From Cladophialophora immunda (Eukaryota > Ascomycota > Eurotiomycetes > Chaetothyriales > Herpotrichiellaceae), in assembly GCF_000835495.1 (NCBI RefSeq), contig NW_015622543.1, forward strand, positions 434,001-498,000: 64,000 bases of DNA. The letters are read 5' to 3'. A model generated the notes under the pieces. The model had not been told where the DNA came from. It saw only the letters and a program-made list of their open reading frames with translations, and made no database searches. This document shows positions 44,787-55,962 of this stretch, piece after piece. Position 1 is the first letter of the stretch. Each line of letters begins with the position of its first letter. Made by a program: the position numbers and the translations under genes.

Positions 44787-47700
44787 ATGTCGCCCAACGA
44801 CCTGCAAGCCATGCTTGCCAACTTGATGGTGAAGCCTCGCGATTCCCCAGCCCCATCCCAGACGCCACACCAATCCAACTCGGCAGGCCAAACCTCTCCG
44901 TTCCCAGGCGCCTCATCGTTGCCTTCGAGCCCTCCTCCCCTCACTTCTGTTGCGAATCATAGCTCCTACAGCCAGATGGCGCAGCCAGTCGCATCCGCCC
45001 TCCCTGCCAACCCGTTGCTGGGCCTGCTCAATTTTGCGACCACTACCTCGACACCTCCCAAGGCAAACTCCAGGCCTCTTTCTTCTGCCGACAATGCCGC
45101 TGCGGTTCCCGAGGACAAGAATGGCGGGCCAGTTGTAAATGCTGCCGGGCAGGGACCGTCGCCTTCGACTTCGGATCTCCTCGCGCAGTTTTGGTCACCT
45201 TCTCCTGCACAACGCGGCTCGACAACCCAGTCTCCGCTGAATTTGGAAGATCAAGGTGGCGGCGGTGGTAAAGAAAAATCTACGACTGGTCGCGATGCGG
45301 CGCAGGAGGCGCTAGACAAGCTCGTCAGAAGAAACCATCTCGGCAATTCCATCAGCGCACGCCAGAATCTGGTTGAGAAGCCACCGAGCCCATTACCGGA
45401 TGCCAACTCTGACGCGAAATCGGCAGAGGCAAAGCCGACGAAGACGGAGTCACCAGCTCCTTTGTTCGGTCCCAATTCCACCGCTGAGGTGCACGTGTTC
45501 GGAGCTCTGGGTAATGACACTAAATCGTCGACTCAGGATCGAACCATATTCAACCACAGGAACCCGTTTGATGACCTACAAGCATTGTTGAAGGCCTCCC
45601 GGGCACAGACACCGAAGGAAGGAGTAGCTTCTTCCAAGGATGTCAATGTTGAAATTCCTGAATCCAGTGTCGACCCCAGTAATGATATCCCTGAAGACAC
45701 AGATCCACCTGTGGCCGCAGGTGGCCAGGTTACCAAGAGGAAAATACTCACTCCTAGACTACCTCTGGCACCAAAGAATACCATAGCATCGCGCGAGGAT
45801 TCAGCCACTGCAGCAACGCACAAGGCCGCCACGGAGGACGCAGCTCCGGCGGAAGAGATTGCAGCTTCCACTCCAGCGGAGACGAAGTCGACAGGCGAGA
45901 CGAAAGAGGAGATTCATCTGATATCTGACAACGGTGCAAAACAGGACGAAAGCTCCACCGCGGAGAAAATTGTCGACCAGCTAGCCGACGGCGGTGATGA
46001 ATGGGAAGATACAGAAGAGTCTCCAAATAAGGAGTCCTCAAGGACTGTATCTGTTTACAATTTCCCCATCAAGCCCTTTGTTTCGATCACCTTGCAGTTG
46101 ACAGAACCTTCGAGCGTCGGCATTAGAGATGACGGAGTGATGGAGATATCAAGACTGAAGAAGGAGTTCGATCAACTGGACCGTTCTTTGGCAGCTGCAA
46201 CATCAAAGTACATCGCCTACGCCTTGGTGAAGAACGGCGGGATGCGCATCATCAGACAAGATGACGGTAGTGATCGTCAAGTCTTCAAGAATTCCCATGA
46301 CCGGATATTCAATGTTTCACTCTGCACCACCTCTGCTGCTGGCGAACCATCGGATGATCAGGCGCTCCTCGGGACCGGAGTCAGTGGTACTGTGTATTAC
46401 GCAACGATCAATAAGGACGGAAATGACCTGTTTGAGAAGAACGAGCTTGACACCGAAAGCCTCATCTTCCCGCCTTACCCACCGGCTGATGAGAATGCAT
46501 CAGGTGGTGTGCTCAAAACCCGGGCAAAGAGAAGCTCTCGCCATCCCGAGTTCTTCGCCATTGGACGCGGCAAGGCAATCCATCTCGTCTGGCCAGCCAC
46601 CGCGCTTTCCCCCCGCTACGGTGTAAGTGAGCACAATCGACGGGTCGATGTCGAGAAATTCTTTCAAGAACGATCGCTTCAGATTTCAACTGGGAAGGCG
46701 GGGAAAGACTTCACCTTCAGCGAGGATGATACTTTGATCGTTTCTTTGGACAAGACCGGAAGATTACGATTCTGGGATATTCGTAAACTGATTGATGAGT
46801 CAAATGCAACTTCAACTCGACTTGCGAGTATGACTGTCGATGTGCCGATCTTGTCCCTCTCCACCGCATCCCCGGCAGAGAAATCGTGGCCGACGTCGGT
46901 ACTCTTCGTTGACAAGGCTCGTCCATATATCAGAGGGGGAGCGCTCCGCTACGTACTTGTCGGCTTGAGGCAGAACCACACTCTTCAACTATGGGATATT
47001 GCTCTAGGCAAAGCCGTTCAGGAGATTAATTTCCCTCACGAGAATGAGACTGATGGTATTTGCAGTGTGTGCTATCATGCAAATAGCGGGATCATTGTTG
47101 TCGGCCACCCGACCAGAAACTCGCTCTTTTTCATTCATCTCTCTGCGCCACGTTACACGATTAGCACTTCGATGACCCAGGCTGCGTATGTGCAACGTAT
47201 TGCTGCCAAAGATCCAGAATTACCAAAGCCTGATTCTACGGCTTGCATGAGTGGCATCCGTGAAATGTCCTTTGCAGAGAAGGGTCAGCTTCGAAGCGTT
47301 GAGCTCCTTCCAATTTATCGGACTACCGAGGAGCAGAGGGCTGTTGACGAGAAGACGTCGTTGTTCGAGCTCTATGTCGTCCATTCAAAAGGCGTTACTT
47401 GTCTCAATATTACAAAGGAGGACCTGGGGTGGAATGCGAGCATGAAGGTGGTCGATGGGATTGATGCTGCGAAGCAAGGTTACGTCAGCTTGAAAGAGCT
47501 GCGCCTTGGGAGTGTGATCGAAGAGGGCCCTCGAGATAAGAGTCCAGTCGAAGATGTGCCAACAAGTAAGAGTTCGAAGAAAAAGCAAGGAAAGAAGTCT
47601 TCGTCCTCTGCCGAACGTGTGGAGTCGGCACAGGCCGAAGACCAGGAACCCGGGAAACAAGGGGTTACACAGCCTCTCAGCAATGGCGCCGAACCGCTCA

Positions 47701-49286
47701 CAGAGGCGACCAACATTGAAACTCCATTGCCGAAGGAAAGCAGGAAGAGTAAGAAGAAATCCGCCCCATCCACCGAACCACGGATCCCTGACAAGGTCGC
47801 CGTCGCCGACCCTACAGCCAAACCAGCTCCAACGGCTATATTCAGCCCAGCACCTGCAGATATGGCACCCGTTGAGGAGCAAACCTCTGCATCAGCAGCT
47901 GCGGCTGTTCCGCTTACTTCAACCGCTGAAGCATTGGCGAAACCAGAAGCGGTCAGTGTTGGCATCTCGGGTGGTTGGCTGGACAAGGAACTGAAAAAGG
48001 TCGAGAAAGCTGTGTCCACGGAATTCCGCAAAGAGCTGGACTCCCTCTATCAGAATATCCAGAATGATAGAAACGTCCAGGATTCTGCCGCGATTGCCCG
48101 TCAGGAAGCTCTCCTTCGTTTGGTCTCCACCACTCTGAGCAACAACGTTGAAAAATCACTCTCTCGTATTCTCTCAGCTCAAATGCAACAGTCGATTGTT
48201 CCAGCAATTACAGCGGCCACAGTTCAAGCTGTGAGTAGCCAAGTGGGGGAAGCTGTCGCGAAATCCCTGCATTCTCTCGTGCCTCATGAGATGGGTGTGC
48301 AACTACCTATTGTGCTCAATACAGCTCTCCAGAGTCCGCAAATGAACCGAACGATATCAGACACAGTGTCACAAAAGATTTCCAAACAGATTGAGACTCA
48401 GCTGAACGATCTCATGCAGAAACATGTTGTGCCGACATTCAAGACCCTAGCAGCCTCGGCAGCTGAAAAGGCCGCATCTGAGGTTGAAGTCCGGCTCCGG
48501 AATGAGATCCGTCAACTAGAGAATGACCGACGAAGTGACCTGACGAGGCTGGAAAAGTTGGGTCAAGTCCTTCAGGCCACTGCCGAAGCATTGCAGCAAA
48601 TGTCTGACACTCAAGTGGCCTTCCAAGGTCAAATCCTCAGGGATCGCCGACAGCTCGCCCTTCTCGGAGAAACCAGTTCATCTCCAGTGTCTCGCCAGGT
48701 ATCCACAGCTCGTATGACACCATCGCCACGAGCCCTTCCTCGGCCCATAGTTCAGCGCCAGAAGACCAAGGAGGAGCTAGAGCTGGAGGAGATCAGCCAC
48801 TTGATGAACGAGGGTCGGTACGAGGAAGCTTCAATCAAGTGGCTACAGTCGGCTCAACCATCAGAGCTGTTTGACAAACTTTTCATTCACTTCACTCCAG
48901 AGTATTTGTCGACTGATGTGTCACCGCTTATCGCGTTTTCCATCGCTGTCACCATCGGGAATACCTTGACAACAAATACGGCTCAACGACTGGAGTGGAT
49001 CTCTGCTGCTTTCAATGCGGTGGATCTTGCTGTAAGTGCTAATCGATACTTGTTTGGTTTATACGCTGACACTGCTTCACTTTAGGACCCAGAAATCTCC
49101 GATCTAGCGCAACATGCACCGGCACTGTTGAGCTCCTTGATCCAGAAGCTCGAGCGGCTATACATGACGATCGCGGAGCGTGACCCGACCGATCCAGCAC
49201 TGCAAATCATGCCGGTTGTTTCAAGGAAGGCGAAGGAGATGAGGGCCGCTTTGGAGGGGCCAGCTCAGCGTGGTGTTGATTTTTAG
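44787..49286 (+). CDS. edc4: enhancer of mRNA decapping scaffold, Edc4/Ge-1-like
   Basis: Two exons (44787-49031, 49086-49286; one 54-nt intron) encode 1481 residues. The N-terminal 430 residues are disordered and Ser/Pro/Thr-rich. A degenerate WD40-like region spans about 430-880: FFAIGRGKAIHLVWPATALS, LIVSLDKTGRLRFWDIRKL, RYVLVGLRQNHTLQLWDIAL and GIIVVGHPTRNSLFFIHLSA. A Lys/Ser/Glu-rich linker follows, and then long helices with coiled-coil character from about 1060 (GWLDKELKKVEKAVSTEFRK, NDLMQKHVVPTFKTLAASAA, NEIRQLENDRRSDLTRLEKL). The C-terminal helical domain (LNEGRYEEASIKWLQSAQPS-type block) ends in the short last exon (...AQRGVDF). In animals Edc4 holds the decapping complex in P-bodies; the WD40-linker-helical order supports the call. 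Confidence 0.85.
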
Positions 49287-50015
49287 TTTTGCGGATGGGT
49301 CTAGATGGATGGCATCCCTTCACAAGTCTCAGCAGCAGCAGCGGACACAGCAGCGGAGTAGAGGATTAGATGGCCATGAAGGGTTGAGTGCTATGTCAAT
49401 ACTGGATACATCGACAGTGCTTTATGAGGCGATTCCGAGGTGGTGGAAGTTCGGTCATTGAAGTATGTGGTGATATTCCTGTTTCCTCCTTTTCGCTCCT
49501 AGCTTGATTTCTTCGTCGGAGTCGCGGTTCACATGCGATGTAGATTCAAGGTCCTCCGCGCTGGACTTCGGGCGTGACAAGAAGACTAACACAGAGTTGT
49601 CTGCGGGTGGCCTTTCGCACCTTCACCTATCTCCATCAGTAGCTGCTGCTCTTCGAAGACCGAAAACTTGCAAGTTCCACAAGCTACGAGAGAGTCAGCG
49701 GTTGTGTCATATCATTACAGACAGCAGGGAAATGGGCCGCTTCATTGGAGTGACGGAGTCCGAAAAGTCTGGCAGAGGTCAATGAAGTCCAGGGTTGCGG
49801 TACAAAAGCTTCCTTTCTTATTTTCGTCTCTAATCCGAGATTTGTAGTTGATCTTCTCTTTCAAGCCTCACACGACTCGAAACCAACCGTTTCCAATTGA
49901 TCAGGATCCCCCGGTCGTTGTCAGAAGGTACCTCTTCAGTCGATTCTGATCCCGTCTCTACTCTGGTTAAAACTTGCCACTATGCCTTTCTTCGACAAGG
50001 AGAGTTGCGTCGTGG
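49287..50015. other. spacer between EDC4 and the downstream uncharacterised gene
   Basis: 729 bases, same-direction genes. An ATG at 49982 opens a 46-codon frame that overlaps the start of the next gene in another frame. Otherwise nothing is identifiable. Confidence 0.5.
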
Positions 50016-52808
50016 ATGAACATGGACGAGAACATTCTCCAGAATCTTGCAGCTCAGAGGTCGCAAGAGTGCCAATTGATCGATCTAACCCTGGGCAGGC
50101 TGAAGAAACTGCACGAGTCTGAGGTGGCCATCTTGGGTGACCTATACCGAGAAGATCGGTGGCGCTGGACCCCAGAACATGGTCTGCAGGTGGGACTCCC
50201 TCAAGACTTGGAAGTCCGATGGTTCTCGCGCGAATCGGTCCTGGACTTGCAGAATCGAGTCCGCCCATTGACACTTCCTGACGGTGAGCCTGACCCGAAC
50301 GCGGATCGACGTCTCGAGAGGCAAGAATATGTGTGGCTTTTGTCACAGATGCTGCATTACGAGTTGGGCTTTGCACTGACTCCTGTAAGCTGCCCTGCGC
50401 GACAAATGTAATGCGAAAGGACTAACAGTGACCTTTAGATCGATGCGACAGCGAGAATCGCGACCGCCCTCCGTGCCGGCAATGTACGCCAACCACGCAA
50501 ACTCAAGCATCGTGCGCAGAAGCTGAGAGGAGATTACCGTCTTCGGAACTCGGACCTCGATTCAGAGTCAGCAGTCAACGAAGAAACTAGCACTAGCGGC
50601 TTTGATGCCCAACCAGAACGAGAACAGCAGCTCGAAAACGGAGGGACTGAGAACGGAACAGGCACCACACTCTCCTCGGCCGAGTCCGATCTGAAGAGAC
50701 GACTCGTGGTAGGGAAGGCCAGAGCGGATACAGAGGCAATTATCCCTGGTCCGATGGAAAGAGACGTCGGTACCGGAGCGAGGGCTGTCCAAGTTCGGGA
50801 AGAGGAGCTGCAGTGTAATAGCAACGCCAATGAACAATATGGGTACAAAAGAGACGCTGCTGCGACTGTCACGACCACCGGCACGAGGCAAACCCCGGTG
50901 ACCACGAGATCAAACTTGCGCAGTCCAGCAAAAAGGCCTTGGGTTTCTCACTCAGATACCCTTCAGAAGACTCTGGATCCGCTCCCGCCAGCACCGCGGC
51001 CAGTTCAGTTCAGTGAACAAGTCGCAGACAAGCACGCGAAGAGTACCCAGACATTCCTCGCTCTAGGAAGGGCCGCACCAGCTCCACCTAGAACTGATAA
51101 TGATAGAAGCTTTGAGGAGATGAGTCGGAGGGTGAGCACAGACAATACCAAAACTTTCTCTGCTGCTAAAGCTCGCAAGACTTGGTCTCCGATCGAAACA
51201 TCAACTGTACTGGACGAGGATACTGCAGGACAAAATCGAAGCACGACACCAGTGCTGGAGGGAATTACTCAGTCTCTCGGTAACGAGTACAGAGCTGGAG
51301 GCTTTCGTTACAATGTCTTGCAAAGGCCACACGAAAGCCCAACACAATCCCCTCAGACTGGGACCAAACATTTGGCAATGAAAGACACAGGTCCGTGGAT
51401 CTCAGGGCCAGACAAGATTCAATTGCTTCGACCTAAGAATCCTGCCCCAACCACAGAGGAAATGGAACAAGTAAACCAACCAGGGCAACCCTGTCCCGTT
51501 TACATTGTCATTGAGGACTCGGACAGCGAGCACCATTCAGAGCATCCTCACAGGGGTAAAGGATCTTCAATAAGGAGGCTGAAAAAAAGGAAACCTTGTG
51601 TCAAGGCTGCGAGTGCCTTGGGTACGTTCTATGCGACGAGGTCGATCTTTTTAATCCCACCCAGTGACATTGGTGGCGATGATGGCGCACAACTGTCCGG
51701 TCGACGGAGAAGCTTGTCGAGTGCACCGTCGAGGATCAGCGCTATATTTCCTCAAACGAAAAGAACCGTCGCGAATCGTACTAACCTCACCAGCAGAGTT
51801 GCTGCCAAAGTTCGAGTCGGTAGGCATACCCCGGATGTTTGCACGTCGAAAACACGCCCTACCCGGCAGTCCGAAGACAATTCTGATCCGTTGGAACGGA
51901 TCCCGTTTGGCTACATTCGCAGTACAGAATCCAAGTCTCGACATGGAGATCCCCCAGAAGCTGGCGCTGCAGCTAATGGGTTTCCTCCCAAGATCAGAAG
52001 AGCTCCATCACCCTGGAACCGGAACCTATCTAACCGGATACAAGTCTCGTCCCTTCAGCAAGAAAACCTCAAACTCGTACAAAAAGCAACCGTCAATCTA
52101 TATAGCCCACAATCGGCTAAAACAGTCAGCTTAAAGAAGGCTGAGGTGCCAAAGAAAGCAGAGTCCCCAAAGCGAACACAAATACCCGGAACAGCACTGA
52201 CGGTTTCCGATAACTATGCGCTGAATGCAAAGGTTGAAGAAGTTTGCAAGGACACTGACAAGGTCGTCGAAGAGCTGCGGCACAGTTCTCAAACAGTCGT
52301 GAGGAGCTTCAAACCCCCACGCAAGAACAAACGACCCCATTCTGCAGCCTTCAGCGAGCATGGAGGCTCTAGAAAAGGCGGCAAAAGGAAACCGAACAGC
52401 ACCAACACGACATATGATCTGGTGGAAAGGACAACGCCGGGTGCTCCAAAGAGCGCCATACCACGAGATAACGACGTACCCATATTTCCTAGGATGGAAT
52501 ATCTCATGGGATGTGATAGGAATGGCGTCCCTGCCAAACGCGCACCTTTCCGTCGACCGACACCTCTCACCCACACTCTCCGCGACCAGGTAGGCAACCC
52601 GTTGCCCCGTGAGGCGACGCCTCTTGGGGAAATCCTGAAATGCGACCAAGAGCGACGCCGCAAGGATCCAAGAACGAAAGCGAGCTATTGGAGCCGATTC
52701 CCCAAACCATCTCCTCCGCGGAGTGGGATAGGGATCTGGCACAAGCATGACAGGTCCGCGAGGATGCCTTTTCGACGATTTTGCCCGAGGATCCCACGGA
52801 CGGGGTGA
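50016..52808 (+). CDS. uncharacterised disordered protein with SUMO-interaction-like motif
   Basis: I do not recognise this gene. Exons 50016-50384 and 50439-52808 (54-nt intron, GTAAGC...CTAACAG...TTTAG) encode 912 residues. The N-terminal 125 residues look folded and conserved: ILQNLAAQRSQECQLIDLTL, GRLKKLHESEVAILGDLYRE, RRLERQEYVWLLSQMLHYEL. This is followed by IDATARIATALRAGN. The remaining about 770 residues are mostly disordered, rich in Arg, Lys, Ser and Pro, with several basic clusters (LKKRKP, PPRKNKRP). At 478-487 is YIVIEDSDSE, a hydrophobic core followed by acidic and Ser residues, as in SUMO-interaction motifs. A nuclear, perhaps chromatin-related, scaffold would fit, but that is inference. 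The start MNMDENILQNL is the first in-frame ATG. Confidence 0.65.
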
Positions 52809-53204
52809 AAAGTGCTGGCTTTTTTTTTTCACAAGAAGTTCCTGTTTTGGTGCATCCAAACTTGTGAGGTGTGTTTCAAGAGGACATTATGCTCTTCTGA
52901 ACGTGAAGGGAAAGGCCTCAGATGGAGGAGAAATGGCTCTCCAGTGAAGCGGGTCTGGGAGGACGTCAAATATCATACTATGACAGAGTGCTACCCAGAT
53001 TTCTCCTACTAAGTCCACCGCCCGCAATGCACATGATAGGATCGGACACTACATTTTCCTCGACATCATCGTTACGGCCTTTCTCCTAGGATTTCTATTT
53101 CCCTTTGAGCCATGGTAGTTTCCAGGGAATGCTTGACACATCGTGACCTCCCTGCCTCGGCCCCCCCTTCTTTAGCCCTTCGTTTCCCTCTCATGTGCCC
53201 TCTT
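52809..53204. other. convergent intergenic region
   Basis: 396 bases. A run of T at 52820-52829 lies just after the upstream stop codon. No gene. Confidence 0.5.
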
Positions 53205-54418
53205 TCAGAGCACGACCGTCTCCGCATCAACCACCCCAAACAGCTCCTGCATGGGGTCCTTGTAGTCGGTGGCGAAGCCGCAGAACGGCGGACTGACCCC
53301 GTACCCGAGCAGTCGCTGGGCCTTTGTCGGGAGCGAGGACGCCACCGACGGCGGCACGGTCAGGTACTGGTTCTCGACCTGTCGGTACATTCCTGCACAC
53401 AGACGCGTCAGACCGGGCAAGAAGAGTTGAAAAGTGGCGGAGAGGGATTGAAGAGAGAGAGAGAGAGGGGGGGGGGGGGTGAAGATCCTGTCAATCAGCC
53501 GACTAACCTTTTGTAAGAAAGATCCCGACCGTCTCCCGGACTTGGTCCCTGTTTTTCAGATGATCGGTTACTCCAAAATTCACGGCGAGAGAGTTTCCAA
53601 GTGTAAAGAAGGAAATCTCAACCCCCGGCGAGGGCAGCCTTGTTCGAACGGCGAACGGGGTCCTGGACAGCGCAAACTTACGTGGTTTGGTTGGCTCCAC
53701 CCGCGTGCTATATCCACGAGAGAGAGAATGTCAGTGCTTCGGTGGGAAGACAGCGGTGACGTGCCCGGGGCCCAGAACTTACGTATGTACTCCCGAGAAA
53801 GATGGTGGCATCGCCCGGCTCCAACTCGGCCGGCACGGCCTCGTGGTCGTACGGGCAGCGATCGTCCTTCCAGCGATGAGAGCCGGGAATGAGGACGGTC
53901 GCCCCGTTCTCTCGCGTGGTCTTGACCGTCGCGGTCACGCAGCCGAGCAGCACCGAGTCATGTCCCGGGCGGACGTGGTAGTCGATGTCGTCCCGGTGCA
54001 GGCCCTGCTGCCTGCTGCCCGGGTTGACCTGGAAGCCGACGGTGCTGGAGATCTGGGGCTTGGACACGGCCACCTGCCTCTCCTGGCCGATCCAGAACTC
54101 GAACTTGGAGGTCAGCAGGCGGGCCGCCACCTCGTTGAAGAGGGGGTTGAGAGCCAGGTCCACGCACGCGGGCGATTTGCCCAACAGACCGATGGCCCGC
54201 CGCGTGGTTTTGGGGAAGAAACCGCTCTTGTCGCCCCCGTCGGCGTCGAAATGCGGTTTGAGATCGCGGCGGATTTGCTCGGCGTGTTCGAGACTGATCA
54301 AGTTCGTCACGATCACGGCACCATCTCGTTCAAGAATCTCTTGGACTAGGTCGGCCGTGGTATCGTGGTGTCGGGCGTCGACTCGGGTGAGGGTAGCTGA
54401 AGACACAGGTGCCGCCAT
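53205..54418 (-). CDS. PhyH-family Fe(II)/2-oxoglutarate dioxygenase
   Basis: Four exons (54418-53783, 53707-53682, 53548-53508, 53392-53205; introns 75, 133 and 115 nt) encode 296 residues, typical for phytanoyl-CoA-dioxygenase-like oxygenases of fungi. The iron ligands are visible: His141 and Asp143 in GLHRDDIDYHV, and the distal His213, the first residue of exon 2 (HAGGANQTT), right after PGDATIFLGSTY. Exon 3 reads DQVRETVGIFLTK and exon 4 YRQVENQYLTVPPSVASSLP, ending ETVVL. In fungi many relatives act in secondary metabolism, hydroxylating or desaturating small molecules. No synthase lies nearby, so the substrate cannot be named. The N-terminal LVQEILERDGAVIVTNLIS segment is typical. Introns 2 and 3 are longer than the window's norm. 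Confidence 0.88.
53451..53479. repeat. GA dinucleotide tract followed by a G13 run, intronic
   Basis: About eight GA units run into 13 consecutive G on the plus strand. On the coding strand this is a C run followed by (TC)n in intron 3 of the PhyH gene, close to its donor. A length-variable, slippage-prone tract. Confidence 0.9.
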
Positions 54419-54835
54419 ATTCAGTGCAGTCGAAACGTGACCTTCGGGTTTGGTGCAGTCGACAGGCTACGCGCAGAAGGGATGGTGGTCGACACGGTTT
54501 CGGGACGAGAGCCTCGATATAACACATCCGATAGGAATGCACCGAGTCGTGATAAAGAAGATTGAGACCCTGGACACGCCAGACACAATTCAGCAGGCTT
54601 TTCCCCTTTCTATTTGCGACGATCCATTCTACGAAAGTGATCTGGACATGCACAGCCGTTCCTTCATTCTGTAGCGGGGATGACACGCAATATGGCAAGG
54701 GGGTTTACCTGGACGAGGGCCACGGCTGGTGCCGGGCGGAGGACGTAGCGCAATGACCTGATAGGACAAGGAAAAGTACTCCTTTTTGGGAAACGGTCCA
54801 AGGGCGAGAGGTCGAGGAGGGATCACTCCAGAAAG
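54419..54835. other. PhyH promoter region
   Basis: 417 bases between the PhyH start codon and the decayed-looking segment to its right. No gene seen. Confidence 0.45.
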
Positions 54836-55670
54836 TCAATCTGGATCTTGCATCATGTCTGTAAGAGCGTTACATGCACTCAGAGCCACTCGCCAGGATG
54901 GTTGTCGCAGGTGGATCAAGCACGTTCGAGAGAGGACGATCAATCCGGGGCCCGACGTCCACGGGTTGGAGGCATCGGTATAGATCCAGACCCTCTTCGG
55001 GGTGTATCTCGGTCTGTCGATGGCGAGATGACTAAAGATCGAATAGTCCATCCGTGCAAGTCCGATGGTTTCCGGAGCTCGGAGCCGAGGGCATGTGGGA
55101 ATGGGGGACGCATGCTTGCAAGACCCGGACACTCTTCAGCTCGCCATGAAGTCCAACGTATCTTTGTCGGTAATGATGAAGACTAGCGATCGCCCTTGCC
55201 GTCTCTCCCAACACGCTCTGTCTAGCCCCTCTTTCACATGGACAACCGCTCGACGGTGTTCGACTGACCGACTGGCGATGCTCAAGCCTCTGGACGATCT
55301 CGCCATTTGTGGCATTCAGCTTGATCCTTGGCGAGTATGTCGTCGGATCAATCGTAGAGGCGCTTGCGAAGTGGGATGGGGAGGAAATGAGACAGGCGTC
55401 TCGCAAGGAACTGACAACGCTCGGGGTGTGCGACTCATTCGAAAGTTTGAGCTAAGCCAATGGTGGTAAGTACGAGGCTGGGGTTCTCCCCTTCTAAGCC
55501 AATCATAGCGGCTCCGGAAGATCTTCAAGCACCATCTGTCAGCCTCGTATAGCTTGGCAGTGTCAGAAATTCCCAGTCGCAGTTGTCGATTTGTTGTATG
55601 CACGTCAAACAAGATATTCACCGTATCGCGAGAGTCAAGCCACCCACCGCACAGCGAAGAGCACATGAGG
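54836..55670 (-). pseudogene. decayed-looking coding segment of unknown family
   Basis: Several stretches on the minus strand read like natural protein but lie in different frames. From upstream to downstream they are ILFDVHTTNRQLRLGISDTA with a KIFRSRYDWLRRGEP block; SSLRDACLISSPSHF... with NATNGEIVQRLEHRQ; VHVKEGLDRACWERRQGRSL followed by VFIITDKDTLDFMAS; and then, in that last frame past a TGA at 55136-55138, RMDYSIFSHLAIDRPRYTPK and RVWIYTDASNPWTSG, ending at a stop near 54836. Some shifts could be introns; a GTCAGT donor exists near 55275, but its 51-nt intron gives a less natural frame. The simplest reading is a gene with at least one in-frame stop and frame shifts. I do not recognise the family. 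A multi-exon functional gene remains possible. Confidence 0.35.
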
Positions 55671-55962
55671 AACCAGCTGCCTATTAAACATCAGAGCCCC
55701 TTGCTTTTGAATGTCCCGCTTGATCATCAGCATTCACACATCGTCAAAATCACCAATCGTGTCCCCTCATTTCAAAGGCACTGGAATAACAACAGCACAA
55801 GCTTGATGATCAACGCCCAGTCCCATTATCTTGTTGGCATATTTTCAAGCCTGTATCATCCTTCAATTTCCCACCCCACCAGAAAAGTTCAAAATCGATC
55901 CAGCCTTTCCGCTGCTAACAAGACAGCATGTCAAAATCCAGAGGTGCAACCGTACAAGCTCC

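Noticed and set aside
45043..48207. Minus- and plus-strand alternative frames within EDC4
   Set aside because: Shadows of the low-complexity EDC4 coding sequence.
34580..54418. Possible secondary-metabolite cluster linking BVMO, PhyH dioxygenase and MFS pump
   Set aside because: The genes are spread over nearly 30 kb among housekeeping genes with no PKS, NRPS, terpene cyclase or pathway regulator.
54836..55132. RNase H-like reading (VWIYTDAS) suggesting a retroelement
   Set aside because: Only a four- to five-residue resemblance; no reverse transcriptase, integrase or terminal repeats nearby.
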